Assembly (NCBI GenBank): GCA_037200445.1
Contig: JBBCGH010000001.1
Span: forward strand, 5,406,001 to 5,470,000
Direction of reading: 5' to 3'
Length of the DNA: 64,000 nt
From: Alphaproteobacteria bacterium
GTDB taxonomy: Bacteria; Pseudomonadota; Alphaproteobacteria; Rhizobiales; Xanthobacteraceae
Program-made: the position numbers and the translations under genes
Notes under the pieces: generated by a model
Databases searched by the model: none
What the model was told of the DNA's origin: nothing
Seen by the model: only the letters and a program-made list of their open reading frames with translations
Shown: positions 51,675 to 59,631 of the stretch, piece after piece
Position numbering within the stretch: position 1 is the first letter of the stretch
Layout of the letters: each line of letters opens with the position of its first letter

Positions 51675-52601
51675 ATGCGTATTGTGGTCCACGGCCAGCA
51701 GGCGTTCGGCAAGGCGGTGCTCGAGGCACTGTTGAAGCGCGGCGAGAACGTGGTCGCCGTCTACGTCGCGCCGACCAAGCCGGGCGCGAAGGCCGACCCG
51801 CTGCTCGATGCCGCGATGGCGGCGAATCTGCCGGTCTATCAGCCGGCCTCTTACAAGGACCCGAAGGTGTGGGAGGAGTTTCGTGCGTTGAAGCCCGACC
51901 TGCAGGTGATGGCGTTCGTGACGTTGTTCGTGCCGGAGGACTTCCTCAACATCCCGACGCATGGCTCGATCCAGTATCACCCCTCGCTGCTGCCGGCCTA
52001 TCGCGGCGCAAGCGCGATCAACTGGCCGATCATCAAGGGCGAGACCGAAACCGGGCTTTCGATCTTCTGGCCTGACAACGGGCTCGATACCGGCGATGTT
52101 CTCATCCAGAAGAAGACTCCGATCTCCGGCACCGACACGCTCGGCACGGTCTACTTCGACCGTCTGTTCCCGATGGGCGTCGACGCGATGCTCGAGGGCG
52201 TCGACCTCGTGAAAGCCGGCAAGGCCCCGCGCATCAAGCAGGACGAATCGAAGGCGACCTATGAGGGCCGCTGCGGCGCCGGCAACGCACATATCGACTG
52301 GGGGAAGCCCTGGGAGCAGATCGACCGGCTGATCCGCGGCTGCAACCCGGCGCCTGGCGCCTGGTCGAAATTCGGCGACCAGACGGTGAGGATCTTCGAC
52401 GCGAAGCCTATCCCCGCCACGAGCCCGAAAGGCATCGCCGGCAAGCTCGGCGAGATCGTCGAAGTTGGCGCCGACGGCATCACGGTGGTGTGCGCCGACG
52501 GGCGCTTCAAGGTCACGCGCGTGCAGGCCGACGGCCCGAAGGTCGGCGCCGGCGAGTGGGCCAAGAGCGCCGGCATCGAGAAAGGCGCGATCTTCACATG
52601 A
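51675..52601 (+). CDS. stand-alone 10-formyl-THF hydrolase-type formyltransferase
   Basis: Encodes 308 residues, started at [20 protein letters not shown] because the frame upstream is repeat sequence. [20 protein letters not shown] at about 101-120 and [17 protein letters not shown] match the N-terminal hydrolase domain of 10-formyl-THF dehydrogenase (ALDH1L1). His102 and Asp138 sit 36 residues apart, as in that enzyme. A C-terminal formyl-transferase domain (from about 210) follows. The aldehyde-dehydrogenase part is absent. It could hydrolyse 10-formyl-THF or move a formyl group. Located between frc and fhs, it is likely part of formyl-CoA to THF traffic. Confidence 0.85.
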   Translation: MRIVVHGQQAFGKAVLEALLKRGENVVAVYVAPTKPGAKADPLLDAAMAANLPVYQPASYKDPKVWEEFRALKPDLQVMAFVTLFVPEDFLNIPTHGSIQYHPSLLPAYRGASAINWPIIKGETETGLSIFWPDNGLDTGDVLIQKKTPISGTDTLGTVYFDRLFPMGVDAMLEGVDLVKAGKAPRIKQDESKATYEGRCGAGNAHIDWGKPWEQIDRLIRGCNPAPGAWSKFGDQTVRIFDAKPIPATSPKGIAGKLGEIVEVGADGITVVCADGRFKVTRVQADGPKVGAGEWAKSAGIEKGAIFT

Positions 52602-52610
52602 CGTGTTTTC

Positions 52611-52690
52611 GTCGTCCCCGCGAAAGCGGGGACCCAGTAAACACCGAGCCGGCGGTGTCAACTGGATGCCCGCTTTCGCGGGCATGCAGC
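52611..52690. repeat. palindromic repeat, GTCGTCCCCGCG... family (copy 4)
   Basis: GTCGTCCCCGCGAAAGCGGG then GACCCAGTAA at the left, CAACTGGATGCCCGCTTTCG then CGGGCATG at the right. It lies between the formyltransferase gene and fhs. Confidence 0.75.
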
Positions 52691-52725
52691 GGAGTAGCCT
52701 CACCCCTCACTGTACGGACCCCCAC

Positions 52726-54423
52726 ATGCCCGCCTCGCAGCATCAGAACCCGAAATCCGACATCGAAATCTCGCAGGACGCCAAGAAGCGGCGCATCCTT
52801 GAAGTTGCCAAGGACAAGCTCGGCATCGCGGCCGAGAACCTCGAACCCTACGGCCACTACAAGGCCAAGGTGTCGATGGACTACGTGAAGTCGCTCCAGG
52901 ACAAGAAGAACGGCAAACTGATCCTGGTCACGGCGATCTCGCCGACGCCGGCCGGCGAAGGCAAGACGACGACAACCGTCGGCCTCACCGATGCGCTGAA
53001 CCACATCGGCAAGAAGGCGCTGTGCGCGCTACGCGAGCCTTCCCTCGGCCCCTCGTTCGGCATGAAGGGCGGCGCGGCGGGCGGCGGCTATGCGCAGGTG
53101 ATCCCGATGGAGGACATCAACCTCCATTTCACCGGCGATTTCCACGCCATCACGTCGGCGCACAACCTCCTCTCCGCGCTGGTCGACAATCACATCTACT
53201 GGGGCAATGCGCTGGGCATCGACTCGCGCCGCGTCACCTGGCGGCGCGTGATGGACATGAACGACCGTGCGCTGCGCGAGATCGTGTGCTCGCTCGGCGG
53301 CGTTGCCAACGGCTATCCGCGCGAAGCCGGCTTCGACATCACGGTCGCGTCCGAAGTCATGGCGATCTTCTGCCTCTCGAAGGACCTCGACGATCTCAAG
53401 ACGCGGCTCGGCAACATCATCGTTGCCTATACGCGCGATCGCAAACCCATTCGCGCCAGGGATCTCAAGGCGAATGGCGCGATGACCGCGCTGCTCAAGG
53501 AAGCGATTGCGCCGAACCTGGTGCAGACGCTCGAAGGCACGCCCGCCTTCATCCACGGCGGGCCGTTCGCCAACATCGCGCATGGCTGCAACTCGGTGGT
53601 CGCCACCACGACCGGGCTGAAGCTCGCCGACTATGTGGTGACCGAAGCCGGCTTCGGTGCGGACCTTGGGATGGAGAAATTCCTCGACATCAAGTGCCGC
53701 AAGGCGGGGCTGAAGCCCGACTGCGTCGTGGTCGTGGCGACGATCCGCGCGCTCAAGATGCACGGCGGCGTGAAGAAAGAGGACCTCAAGAAGGAGGACC
53801 TCAAGGCGCTCGAGGCCGGCATGGCGAACCTGCAGCGCCACATCGAGAACGTGAAGAAGTTCGGCCTGCCCGCGGTCGTCTCGATCAATCGCTTCTCGGC
53901 CGACACCGACGCCGAGATCGCGCTGGTGAAGGAGAAGTGCAAGGCACTCGGCGTCGAGGCGCTGATGGCCGATCACTGGGCGATGGGCGGCGAAGGCGCG
54001 GCCGACGTCGCGCGCGCCGTTGTCAAAATCTGCGACGACGGCAAGGCGAACCTGAAGCTGCTCTATCCGGACGACATGCCGCTGTTCGAGAAGGTGCGCA
54101 CCATCGCCAGGGAGCTCTACCGCGCCGACGATGCGACCGCCGACAAGTCGGTGAAGGACCAGCTCAAGACCTGGGAAGAGATGGGCTTCGGCAAGCTCCC
54201 GGTCTGCATCGCCAAGACGCAGTATTCGTTCTCGACCAACCCGGACGCCAAGGGCGCGCCCAGCGGATTCAATATCCCGGTCCGCGAGGTGCGCCTCTCG
54301 GCCGGCGCCGAATTCATCGTGGCTATCTGCGGTGAGATCATGACCATGCCGGGCCTGCCCAAGGTGCCGTCGGCGGACTCGATCGACGTGAACGAGCAGG
54401 GTAAGATTGTGGGTCTGTTCTAG
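52726..54423 (+). CDS. fhs: formate-tetrahydrofolate ligase
   Basis: Encodes 565 residues. The start at [20 protein letters not shown] is chosen because upstream sequence is repeat. The P-loop is [14 protein letters not shown] (about 74-87). [20 protein letters not shown] binds ATP and THF, and [24 protein letters not shown] and the C-terminal IVGLF are further family landmarks. It ligates formate to THF using ATP, giving 10-formyl-THF for assimilation. The gene is a natural exit from the formate made by Oxc/Frc. No clear Shine-Dalgarno is seen before the ATG. Confidence 0.97.
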   Translation: MPASQHQNPKSDIEISQDAKKRRILEVAKDKLGIAAENLEPYGHYKAKVSMDYVKSLQDKKNGKLILVTAISPTPAGEGKTTTTVGLTDALNHIGKKALCALREPSLGPSFGMKGGAAGGGYAQVIPMEDINLHFTGDFHAITSAHNLLSALVDNHIYWGNALGIDSRRVTWRRVMDMNDRALREIVCSLGGVANGYPREAGFDITVASEVMAIFCLSKDLDDLKTRLGNIIVAYTRDRKPIRARDLKANGAMTALLKEAIAPNLVQTLEGTPAFIHGGPFANIAHGCNSVVATTTGLKLADYVVTEAGFGADLGMEKFLDIKCRKAGLKPDCVVVVATIRALKMHGGVKKEDLKKEDLKALEAGMANLQRHIENVKKFGLPAVVSINRFSADTDAEIALVKEKCKALGVEALMADHWAMGGEGAADVARAVVKICDDGKANLKLLYPDDMPLFEKVRTIARELYRADDATADKSVKDQLKTWEEMGFGKLPVCIAKTQYSFSTNPDAKGAPSGFNIPVREVRLSAGAEFIVAICGEIMTMPGLPKVPSADSIDVNEQGKIVGLF

Positions 54424-54433
54424 TCCCTCTCCG

Positions 54434-54542
54434 CCTCATCCTGAGGAGCGCCCGCAGGGCGCGTCTCGAAGGACCGAGGCGGCCACCGACCGTGCCGCCA
54501 TGCTTCGAGACGGCTGCTCTTGCGGCCTCCTCAGCATGAGGG
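54434..54542. repeat. palindromic repeat CCTCATCCTGAGGAGC...CTCAGCATGAGG
   Basis: CCTCATCCTGAGGAGCGCCC at the left and GGCCTCCTCAGCATGAGG at the right are terminal arms, with GTCTCGAAGG and CTTCGAGAC pairing inside. It lies between fhs and the GST gene. Confidence 0.7.
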
Positions 54543-54571
54543 CGGAGTAAAATCCAACACGAGGAAAAACA

Positions 54572-55255
54572 ATGCTCAAGTTCTATTACTCAGGCGCGCC
54601 GAACCCGACCAAGATCGCCCTGATGCTGGAAGAGACCGGGCTCCCCTACGAGCCGATCCCGGTCGACACGCGCAAGGGCGATCAGCACAAGCCGGATTTC
54701 CTCAAGATCAATCCGAACGCCAAGGTCCCGGCGATCGTCGACGGCGATGCGACCGTGTTCGATTCCTCCGCGATCCTGCTCTATCTCGGCGAGAAGACCG
54801 GCAAGTTCATCCCCGCAAAGTCGGACAAAGCGCGCGGCGAACTGCTCTCCTGGATGTTCTTCGTGTCGTCCGGCGTCGGGCCGTACTCCGGCCAGTCTGT
54901 GCATTTCCGCGTCTATGCGCCGGAGAAGAACGAGTACGCGATCAACCGCTATATGTTCGAGGCGCAGCGCCACTTCGGCATCATCAACGAGCGCCTCGCC
55001 AAGAACAAATACGTGCTCGGCGACTATTCGATCGTCGACATGAACATCTGGGGCTGGGCGCGCCTGATCCCGAACATCCTCGGCGAGAAGGGCTGGGAGA
55101 AATTCCCGAACCTGAAGCGCATGGTGGATGAGATCAGTGCACGCCCCGCGGCCGCGAAGGCCATTGCGCTGAAGGACCAGCACAAGTTCAAGACCGAGAT
55201 GGACGACGAGGCGAAGAACGCGATGTTCCCCCATCTCACCACGAAGGTGGCGTAG
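54572..55255 (+). CDS. glutathione S-transferase-family protein
   Basis: Encodes 227 residues. The thioredoxin-fold domain MLKFYYSGAPNPTKIALMLE with VDTRKGDQHKPDFLKINPNA and VPAIVDGD leads to FDSSAILLYLGEKTGKF, the glutathione-binding DSSA or ESxA motif. The C-terminal helical domain has NKYVLGDYSIVDMNIWGWA. It resembles the nu-class YfcG/Ure2-like disulfide reductases, which bind GSSG. GAGGAAAAAC precedes the ATG. Position after fhs suggests co-regulation with C1 genes, perhaps for detoxification of a reactive thioester or formaldehyde; this is inference. Confidence 0.9.
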   Translation: MLKFYYSGAPNPTKIALMLEETGLPYEPIPVDTRKGDQHKPDFLKINPNAKVPAIVDGDATVFDSSAILLYLGEKTGKFIPAKSDKARGELLSWMFFVSSGVGPYSGQSVHFRVYAPEKNEYAINRYMFEAQRHFGIINERLAKNKYVLGDYSIVDMNIWGWARLIPNILGEKGWEKFPNLKRMVDEISARPAAAKAIALKDQHKFKTEMDDEAKNAMFPHLTTKVA

Positions 55256-55283
55256 ACAACTTCGCGCCGCGCTGACCTCTTTC

Positions 55284-55307
55284 CCCTCTCCCGCTTGCGG
55301 GAGAGGG
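55284..55307. repeat. stem-loop CCCTCTCCCGC / GCGGGAGAGGG
   Basis: An 11-bp perfect stem with a TT loop between the convergent GST gene and the small gene at 55325. Could act as a terminator for either. Confidence 0.55.
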
Positions 55308-55324
55308 TCTCCAGGCAGGCGATC

Positions 55325-55618
55325 TCAGATCGACAGAGCCGGCTCGAGCGGTCGCCAGCCGAGCGACGCATTGAACATCGCGGCCCGCACCACCGACACC
55401 GAATACGGGTCGCCGACCAGGCGCAGCGTCGCTTTGGAATTTCCCTGCACGACGACGACCTCAGCGCCGATCTCGCCGCGGGAATCGAGGCGCTCACGCA
55501 TGCGCGCCGCAATCTCATCGATCTCGGAGAGCGGCAGGATCTCGTCCTGTACACGCACCACGTAGATCGCCTGCCGCCGCGATTCGTGCACGGTTGCGAG
55601 GAGCAGACGATACTGCAT
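55325..55618 (-). CDS. conserved small protein of unknown function
   Basis: Encodes 97 residues from ATG 55618 (MQYRLLLATVHESRRQAIYV); a TTG at 55633 would add five residues. Content is an amphipathic, charged pattern ending in SLGWRPLEPALSI. EEIAARMRERLD-like helices are present, with no enzyme motif. It lies downstream of a minus-strand intrinsic terminator, so it is probably not read through from the transporter, and must have its own promoter or none. I do not recognise a family. Confidence 0.5.
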   Translation of the reverse strand: MQYRLLLATVHESRRQAIYVVRVQDEILPLSEIDEIAARMRERLDSRGEIGAEVVVVQGNSKATLRLVGDPYSVSVVRAAMFNASLGWRPLEPALSI

Positions 55619-55632
55619 GGGGCGCTCGTTCA

Positions 55633-55662
55633 ATAAAAAGCGCCGCCCCGAAGGGCGGCGCT
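55633..55662 (-). terminator. intrinsic terminator of the second OFA transporter gene
   Basis: A perfect 10-bp stem AGCGCCGCCC / GGGCGGCGCT (55639-55648 with 55653-55662) has a TTCG tetraloop on the minus strand and is followed by TTTTATTG. It lies 17 bases past the gene's stop. Confidence 0.9.
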
Positions 55663-55679
55663 CTTCGTGTTTTCTCGCG

Positions 55680-57317
55680 TCAGAATATCCTGGCGGCGTT
55701 CTTCAGCGTGATCCAGAATCCCCAGGCGAGCGGGACGCCGACGAACGCCCAGAAGATCGCCGCCTGGACATCGAGCCCACCCTTGCCGATGCCGTACGAG
55801 CCGCCCTGCGAGGCAGCACCCGCATTGGCGGCCTGCAGCTTCGCGACCTCGTCCTGGCTCATGTACCACTTCGGATCGACCGGCTTGACCAGGTAGTTGC
55901 AGATCAGGCCGATGACCAGCATGCCGCACAGCACGTACATGGTGGTGTTGTAGAGTTGGTCGCGCGGCACGCCAGCGGCGAGCTGGAATTCGCGGATATA
56001 GTTCACCACCACCGGGCCGATGATGCCGGCCGTCGACCACGCGGTAAGCAGGCGGCCGTGGATCGCGCCGACGAACTGCGTGCCGAACATGTCGGCGAGA
56101 TAGGCCGGCACCGTCGCGAACCCGCCGCCATACATCGACAGGATGATGCCGAAGGCGAGCACGAACAGAAGCTTCGATCCCATCGCGGCGAATAGCGGCG
56201 CCGACGCATAGAGCGCGATGCCGAGGATGAAGAACGTGTAGTAGGTATTCTTGCGCCCGATGTAGTCCGACAGCGAGGCCCAGCAGAAGCGGCCCGCGAT
56301 GTTGAACAGCGAGAGCAGGCCGGTGAAGCCGGCCGCGATCGCGGCGATCTGCACGCGTTGCTCCGGGGTCAGTGCGTTGAACTTGACTCCCGGCAGGCCG
56401 ATCAGATTACCCGCGAAGATCTCCTGCAGCATCGGCGAAGCCATGCCGATCACGCCGATGCCGGCGGAGACGTTGAGGGTGAGCACCCACCAGATCAGCC
56501 AGAACTGCGTCGTCTTGTGCGCGTCCTTCAGATGCACGTTGTGCTGCGAGATCATCGCATTCGACTTGGCGGGCGGCGTCCAGCCGTCCGGCCGCCAGCC
56601 TGCCGGCGGCAGGCGATAGCGGAAGGCGCCGATCATCATGAAGAAGAAGTAGATCGCCGCCATGGCGACGAAGGTCTGCCACGCGCCGACCGAGGTCGGC
56701 GTTTTGAAATAGTTCATCAGGATGTCGGCGAGCGGAGCGCCGATCATCGCGCCGCCGCCGAAGCCCATGATCGCCATGCCGGTCGCCATGCCCCGCCGGT
56801 CGGGAAACCATTTCACCAGCGTCGACACCGGCGAGATGTAGCCCAAGCCGAGGCCGATGCCGCCGATGACGCCCGCGCCGAGCCACATCAGCCAGAGCTG
56901 ATGCACGTAAACGCCGAGTGCACCGATGATGAGCCCGCCGCACCAGCACAGCGCCGCGACGACGCCCGCCTTGCGCGGGCCCGCGCGCTCGAGCCAGCCG
57001 CCCCACACCGCGGCCGCAATGCCGAGCAGCACGAAGAACAGCGTGTACATCCAGCCGAGGCTGGCGACGCGCCAGTTGCAACTTGTGGCGAACAGTTCCT
57101 GCCAGAGATCGGCGCAAACCGGCGCGCCCTGAACCGTGCGCGAGAGAGGCAGCCAGAACACCGAGAAGCCGTAGGCCATCCCGATGCAAAGGTGGATGCA
57201 GAGTGCCGCGGGCGGCACCAGCCAGCGGTTGAATCCCGCTGTTGCGATGATCCGTTCGCGGTCGAGAATGCTGGAGATGCCGGCGCTGCCGGACAGAGTT
57301 TCGCCAATTGCCGCCAT
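55680..57317 (-). CDS. OFA-family MFS antiporter (second oxalate/formate-type)
   Basis: Encodes 545 residues, about 120 longer than the first OxlT-like protein. Twelve core helices contain IGGIGLGLGYISPVSTLVKWFPDRRGMATGM, a close OFA motif, and GRFCWASLSDYIGRKNTYY. The C-terminus carries an added hydrophilic stretch and another helix (AAIFWAFVGVPLAWGFWITL). A large periplasmic loop between helices 1 and 2 has cysteines (VCADLWQELFATSCNW). Likely exports formate or imports oxalate, or another oxoacid. It ends in a strong UUCG terminator and lies downstream of a LysR gene. Confidence 0.9.
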   Translation of the reverse strand: MAAIGETLSGSAGISSILDRERIIATAGFNRWLVPPAALCIHLCIGMAYGFSVFWLPLSRTVQGAPVCADLWQELFATSCNWRVASLGWMYTLFFVLLGIAAAVWGGWLERAGPRKAGVVAALCWCGGLIIGALGVYVHQLWLMWLGAGVIGGIGLGLGYISPVSTLVKWFPDRRGMATGMAIMGFGGGAMIGAPLADILMNYFKTPTSVGAWQTFVAMAAIYFFFMMIGAFRYRLPPAGWRPDGWTPPAKSNAMISQHNVHLKDAHKTTQFWLIWWVLTLNVSAGIGVIGMASPMLQEIFAGNLIGLPGVKFNALTPEQRVQIAAIAAGFTGLLSLFNIAGRFCWASLSDYIGRKNTYYTFFILGIALYASAPLFAAMGSKLLFVLAFGIILSMYGGGFATVPAYLADMFGTQFVGAIHGRLLTAWSTAGIIGPVVVNYIREFQLAAGVPRDQLYNTTMYVLCGMLVIGLICNYLVKPVDPKWYMSQDEVAKLQAANAGAASQGGSYGIGKGGLDVQAAIFWAFVGVPLAWGFWITLKNAARIF

Positions 57318-57387
57318 GTAGATTCCCTCCCCGTGGCGTTTCTTATGAGTCGGGGGAGGGTGCTAATCGGCCAAAATCAAATCAAGC

Positions 57388-57411
57388 CGCTATTCTTATG
57401 GTGCGATAGCG
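57388..57411. promoter_or_regulatory. LysR-type box upstream of the second OFA gene
   Basis: CGCTAT (57388-57393) and ATAGCG (57406-57411) are perfect inverted arms with 12 bases between. It is centred about 82 bases upstream of the start codon, a normal LysR position. Confidence 0.45.
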
Positions 57412-57504
57412 AAAACAAATCTAATCATTAGACGAAAGTATCGTACGGTGTCCGGGAATAAAACTATTTGGCGCGAAGCCCCGAATATTTGGATGTTCGA
57501 TAGT

Positions 57505-57525
57505 TTGATCGAAACTTTCGATCAA
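57505..57525. promoter_or_regulatory. 21-base perfect palindrome
   Basis: TTGATCGAAA-C-TTTCGATCAA is a perfect 10-bp inverted repeat with a single central base. It lies 39 bases past the LysR gene stop and 188 bases before the OFA gene start, without a T-run. The size and symmetry suit a dimeric regulator site. Confidence 0.5.
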
Positions 57526-57563
57526 TTGTCGGCTATAGTCTCATAGCGCAGCACTATGGAATG

Positions 57564-58457
57564 TCAGGACGCCATCCGGGCCGCAGCCCGCCGCGCCTCG
57601 GTGGCGAGGGCAGTCGCCAACGGCGTCATCGGTTCACGGACCGGCATCACCAGTCCAATCGTGTGGACAACATCGGGTTCGACCAGCGGGACCGCCGTGA
57701 ACTCATCGCCCAGGCCGGCCGATTTCAGGATCCGCTCCGGCACGATGGTGGCCCAGGCGCCAGTGCGGACGTGCGCCAGCAGGACCATCATGGAGTCGGA
57801 CTCGAGCGTGATGTGCGGGTTGCCCCCGGTACCCCTGAGCACCGATTCGAGGATGCGGCGGTTCTGGGTTTCGCTTGTCAGGAGGCAGAGCGGCAGTTCA
57901 GCCGCCTGTGACCAAGTCACGCTCGCGCGCTTGCCGAAAGGCGAGTCGCCCGCGATCAGCAATCTGTATCGCTCCCGATAGAGCGGGATCGAGGTGACCC
58001 GCGCCATCGGATCGAGATCGAGGTAGGTGATCGCTGCGTCGATCTCGAGATTGTCGAGCAGGGACGCGACCTGATTCCACGGCCGCGAGACGATCTTGAA
58101 CTGCACCTCCGGATAACGCTGGTGCAGCGGGTGGGTCACGATCACGGCCATCGGCAGGGCGGCCGGAATGACCGCGACGCGCAACCGCCCTTTCAGGCCC
58201 TGTTTCAGCGCCTTGATGTCCTGCCGCATCGCGCGCGCATCGCCGACGATGCGGCGCGCCCATTCGAGCGTGCGCTCCCCTTCTTCGGTCAGCCCGATGA
58301 AGCGCGAGCCGCGCTGCACCAGCATCACACCGAGGCCTTCTTCGAGTTGCTTCAGACCTAGCGAAAGCGAGGGTTGCGATACCGAGCAAGCCTCTGCGGC
58401 GCGCCCGAAATGCTTCTCCTGCGCCAGCGCCAACAAGTATTCGAGCTTGTCGATCAT
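57564..58457 (-). CDS. LysR-family transcriptional regulator (first of a tandem pair)
   Basis: Encodes 297 residues. The N-terminal helix-turn-helix is LALAQEKHFGRAAEACSVSQPSLSLGLKQLEEGLGV, followed by the effector-binding domain with GRLRVAVIPAALPM and LVMPVREPMTPLATALATEA at the end. It is closely related to the next LysR gene upstream (shared MIDKLE start and VREPMTPLATAL end). It lies just upstream of the OFA transporter on the same strand and probably controls it. The related regulator in Cupriavidus is FdsR, beside the formate dehydrogenase operon. Confidence 0.92.
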   Translation of the reverse strand: MIDKLEYLLALAQEKHFGRAAEACSVSQPSLSLGLKQLEEGLGVMLVQRGSRFIGLTEEGERTLEWARRIVGDARAMRQDIKALKQGLKGRLRVAVIPAALPMAVIVTHPLHQRYPEVQFKIVSRPWNQVASLLDNLEIDAAITYLDLDPMARVTSIPLYRERYRLLIAGDSPFGKRASVTWSQAAELPLCLLTSETQNRRILESVLRGTGGNPHITLESDSMMVLLAHVRTGAWATIVPERILKSAGLGDEFTAVPLVEPDVVHTIGLVMPVREPMTPLATALATEARRAAARMAS

Positions 58458-58585
58458 CGTCTTCTACTCGCGATGACTGTCCGCCATCGCCAGGATTCGG
58501 ACTGGAATTCCGAGTGATAGGATTTGCCAATCGGGCGAGAAGATCAAGGGTTGTGGCCTGCGACGCGACACCACATGCCTTCGCG

Positions 58586-59491
58586 TCAGTCGGCCAACGC
58601 GGGCTCCAGGGTCTTCGCGAGCCGCTTCGCCTCGGCCACCAGGGCGGTGGCGAGCGGCGTCATCGGCTCGCGCGCCGGCACCACGAGCCCGACGGTGTGC
58701 ACGGCCTCCGGCTCGACGATCGGGATCGCACGCAGCGTCTCGGTGAGGCCGAGTGTTTCGGCGAGCTTCGCCGGCATCACGCTGGCCCAGCGCCCGGTGC
58801 GCACATGAGCGAATAGCACGATCATCGAGTTCGACTCGAGCGTGGGCTGCGCGCCACCGCCCGCACCGCGCAACAGACCGTCGATAATACGGCGGTTCTG
58901 CATGTTCGGCGTGAGCAGGCAGAGCGGCACCTTGGCGACTTCCGCCCATGTGACGCGCTTGCGGTCGCCGAGCGCCGCGTCGGCCGAAGTGAGCAGCCGA
59001 TAACGCTCGCGATAGAGCGGCACCGAGGAGACGCGGCCGAGCGGTTCGTTGTCGAGATAGGTCACGCCGGCATCGATCTCGAGATTTTCGAGCTGATCGA
59101 GCACCTCGATGGAGGTGCGCGACATGATGGTGAACTGCACGTTCGCATGACGCTGACGGAACGGCGTCGTGAGGCTCGCGGTCATCGCCAGCGCGGTCGG
59201 GATCGCGGCGATGCGCAGGCGGCCGGTGAGGCCGTGGCGCAGCTCGTTGATTTCTGCGCGCATGGCGCGGCTGTCACCGACAATCCGCCGCGCCCAGTCC
59301 AAAACCCGCTCTCCCTCGGGGGTGAAACCGCGGAAGCGCGAGCCGCGATTGACGAGCAAAACGCCCATCTGATCCTCGAGCTGCTTCACGGCGGCCGAGA
59401 GCGTCGGCTGGGTCACGCCACAGGCCTCAGCGGCGCGTCCAAAGTGGCGCTCGCGTGCCAGGGCAAGGAGAAATTCAAGTTTGTCGATCAA
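58586..59491 (-). CDS. LysR-family transcriptional regulator, FdsR-like (divergent from formate dehydrogenase)
   Basis: Encodes 301 residues from a TTG start. The helix-turn-helix is LARERHFGRAAEACGVTQPTLSAAVKQLEDQMGV, and the effector domain has GRLRIAAIPTALAM and LVVPAREPMTPLATALVAEA. The two LysR proteins are paralogues. This one is divergent from the formate dehydrogenase genes, as FdsR is in Cupriavidus, and so is the likely formate-responsive activator. The shared intergenic space holds an ATAG-N7-CTAT site. Confidence 0.92.
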   Translation of the reverse strand: MIDKLEFLLALARERHFGRAAEACGVTQPTLSAAVKQLEDQMGVLLVNRGSRFRGFTPEGERVLDWARRIVGDSRAMRAEINELRHGLTGRLRIAAIPTALAMTASLTTPFRQRHANVQFTIMSRTSIEVLDQLENLEIDAGVTYLDNEPLGRVSSVPLYRERYRLLTSADAALGDRKRVTWAEVAKVPLCLLTPNMQNRRIIDGLLRGAGGGAQPTLESNSMIVLFAHVRTGRWASVMPAKLAETLGLTETLRAIPIVEPEAVHTVGLVVPAREPMTPLATALVAEAKRLAKTLEPALAD

Positions 59492-59546
59492 TGTGTTGGC
59501 GTCCGACGGAGAGGCCGACTTCTCACGCTTCTCTTACCATCAAGCC

Positions 59547-59561
59547 ATAGAAAACGTCTAT
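59547..59561. promoter_or_regulatory. LysR box between lysR and the formate dehydrogenase genes
   Basis: ATAGA-AAACG-TCTAT is a perfect inverted repeat (ATAG-N7-CTAT), the classic LysR motif. It lies 55 bases from the lysR start and 70 bases before the dehydrogenase start, fitting divergent control. Confidence 0.65.
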
Positions 59562-59631
59562 CGTTCAATCGTTGTTGAAGGCTTGTTCTTAATCAACTAC
59601 TTCAGTGTTGTTCTAGTGAGAAGGGCAAGGA

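Noticed and set aside
47977-52690. Repeated palindromes at three junctions considered as a CRISPR array
   Set aside because: Units are separated by whole genes, vary in sequence, and have no spacers or cas genes.
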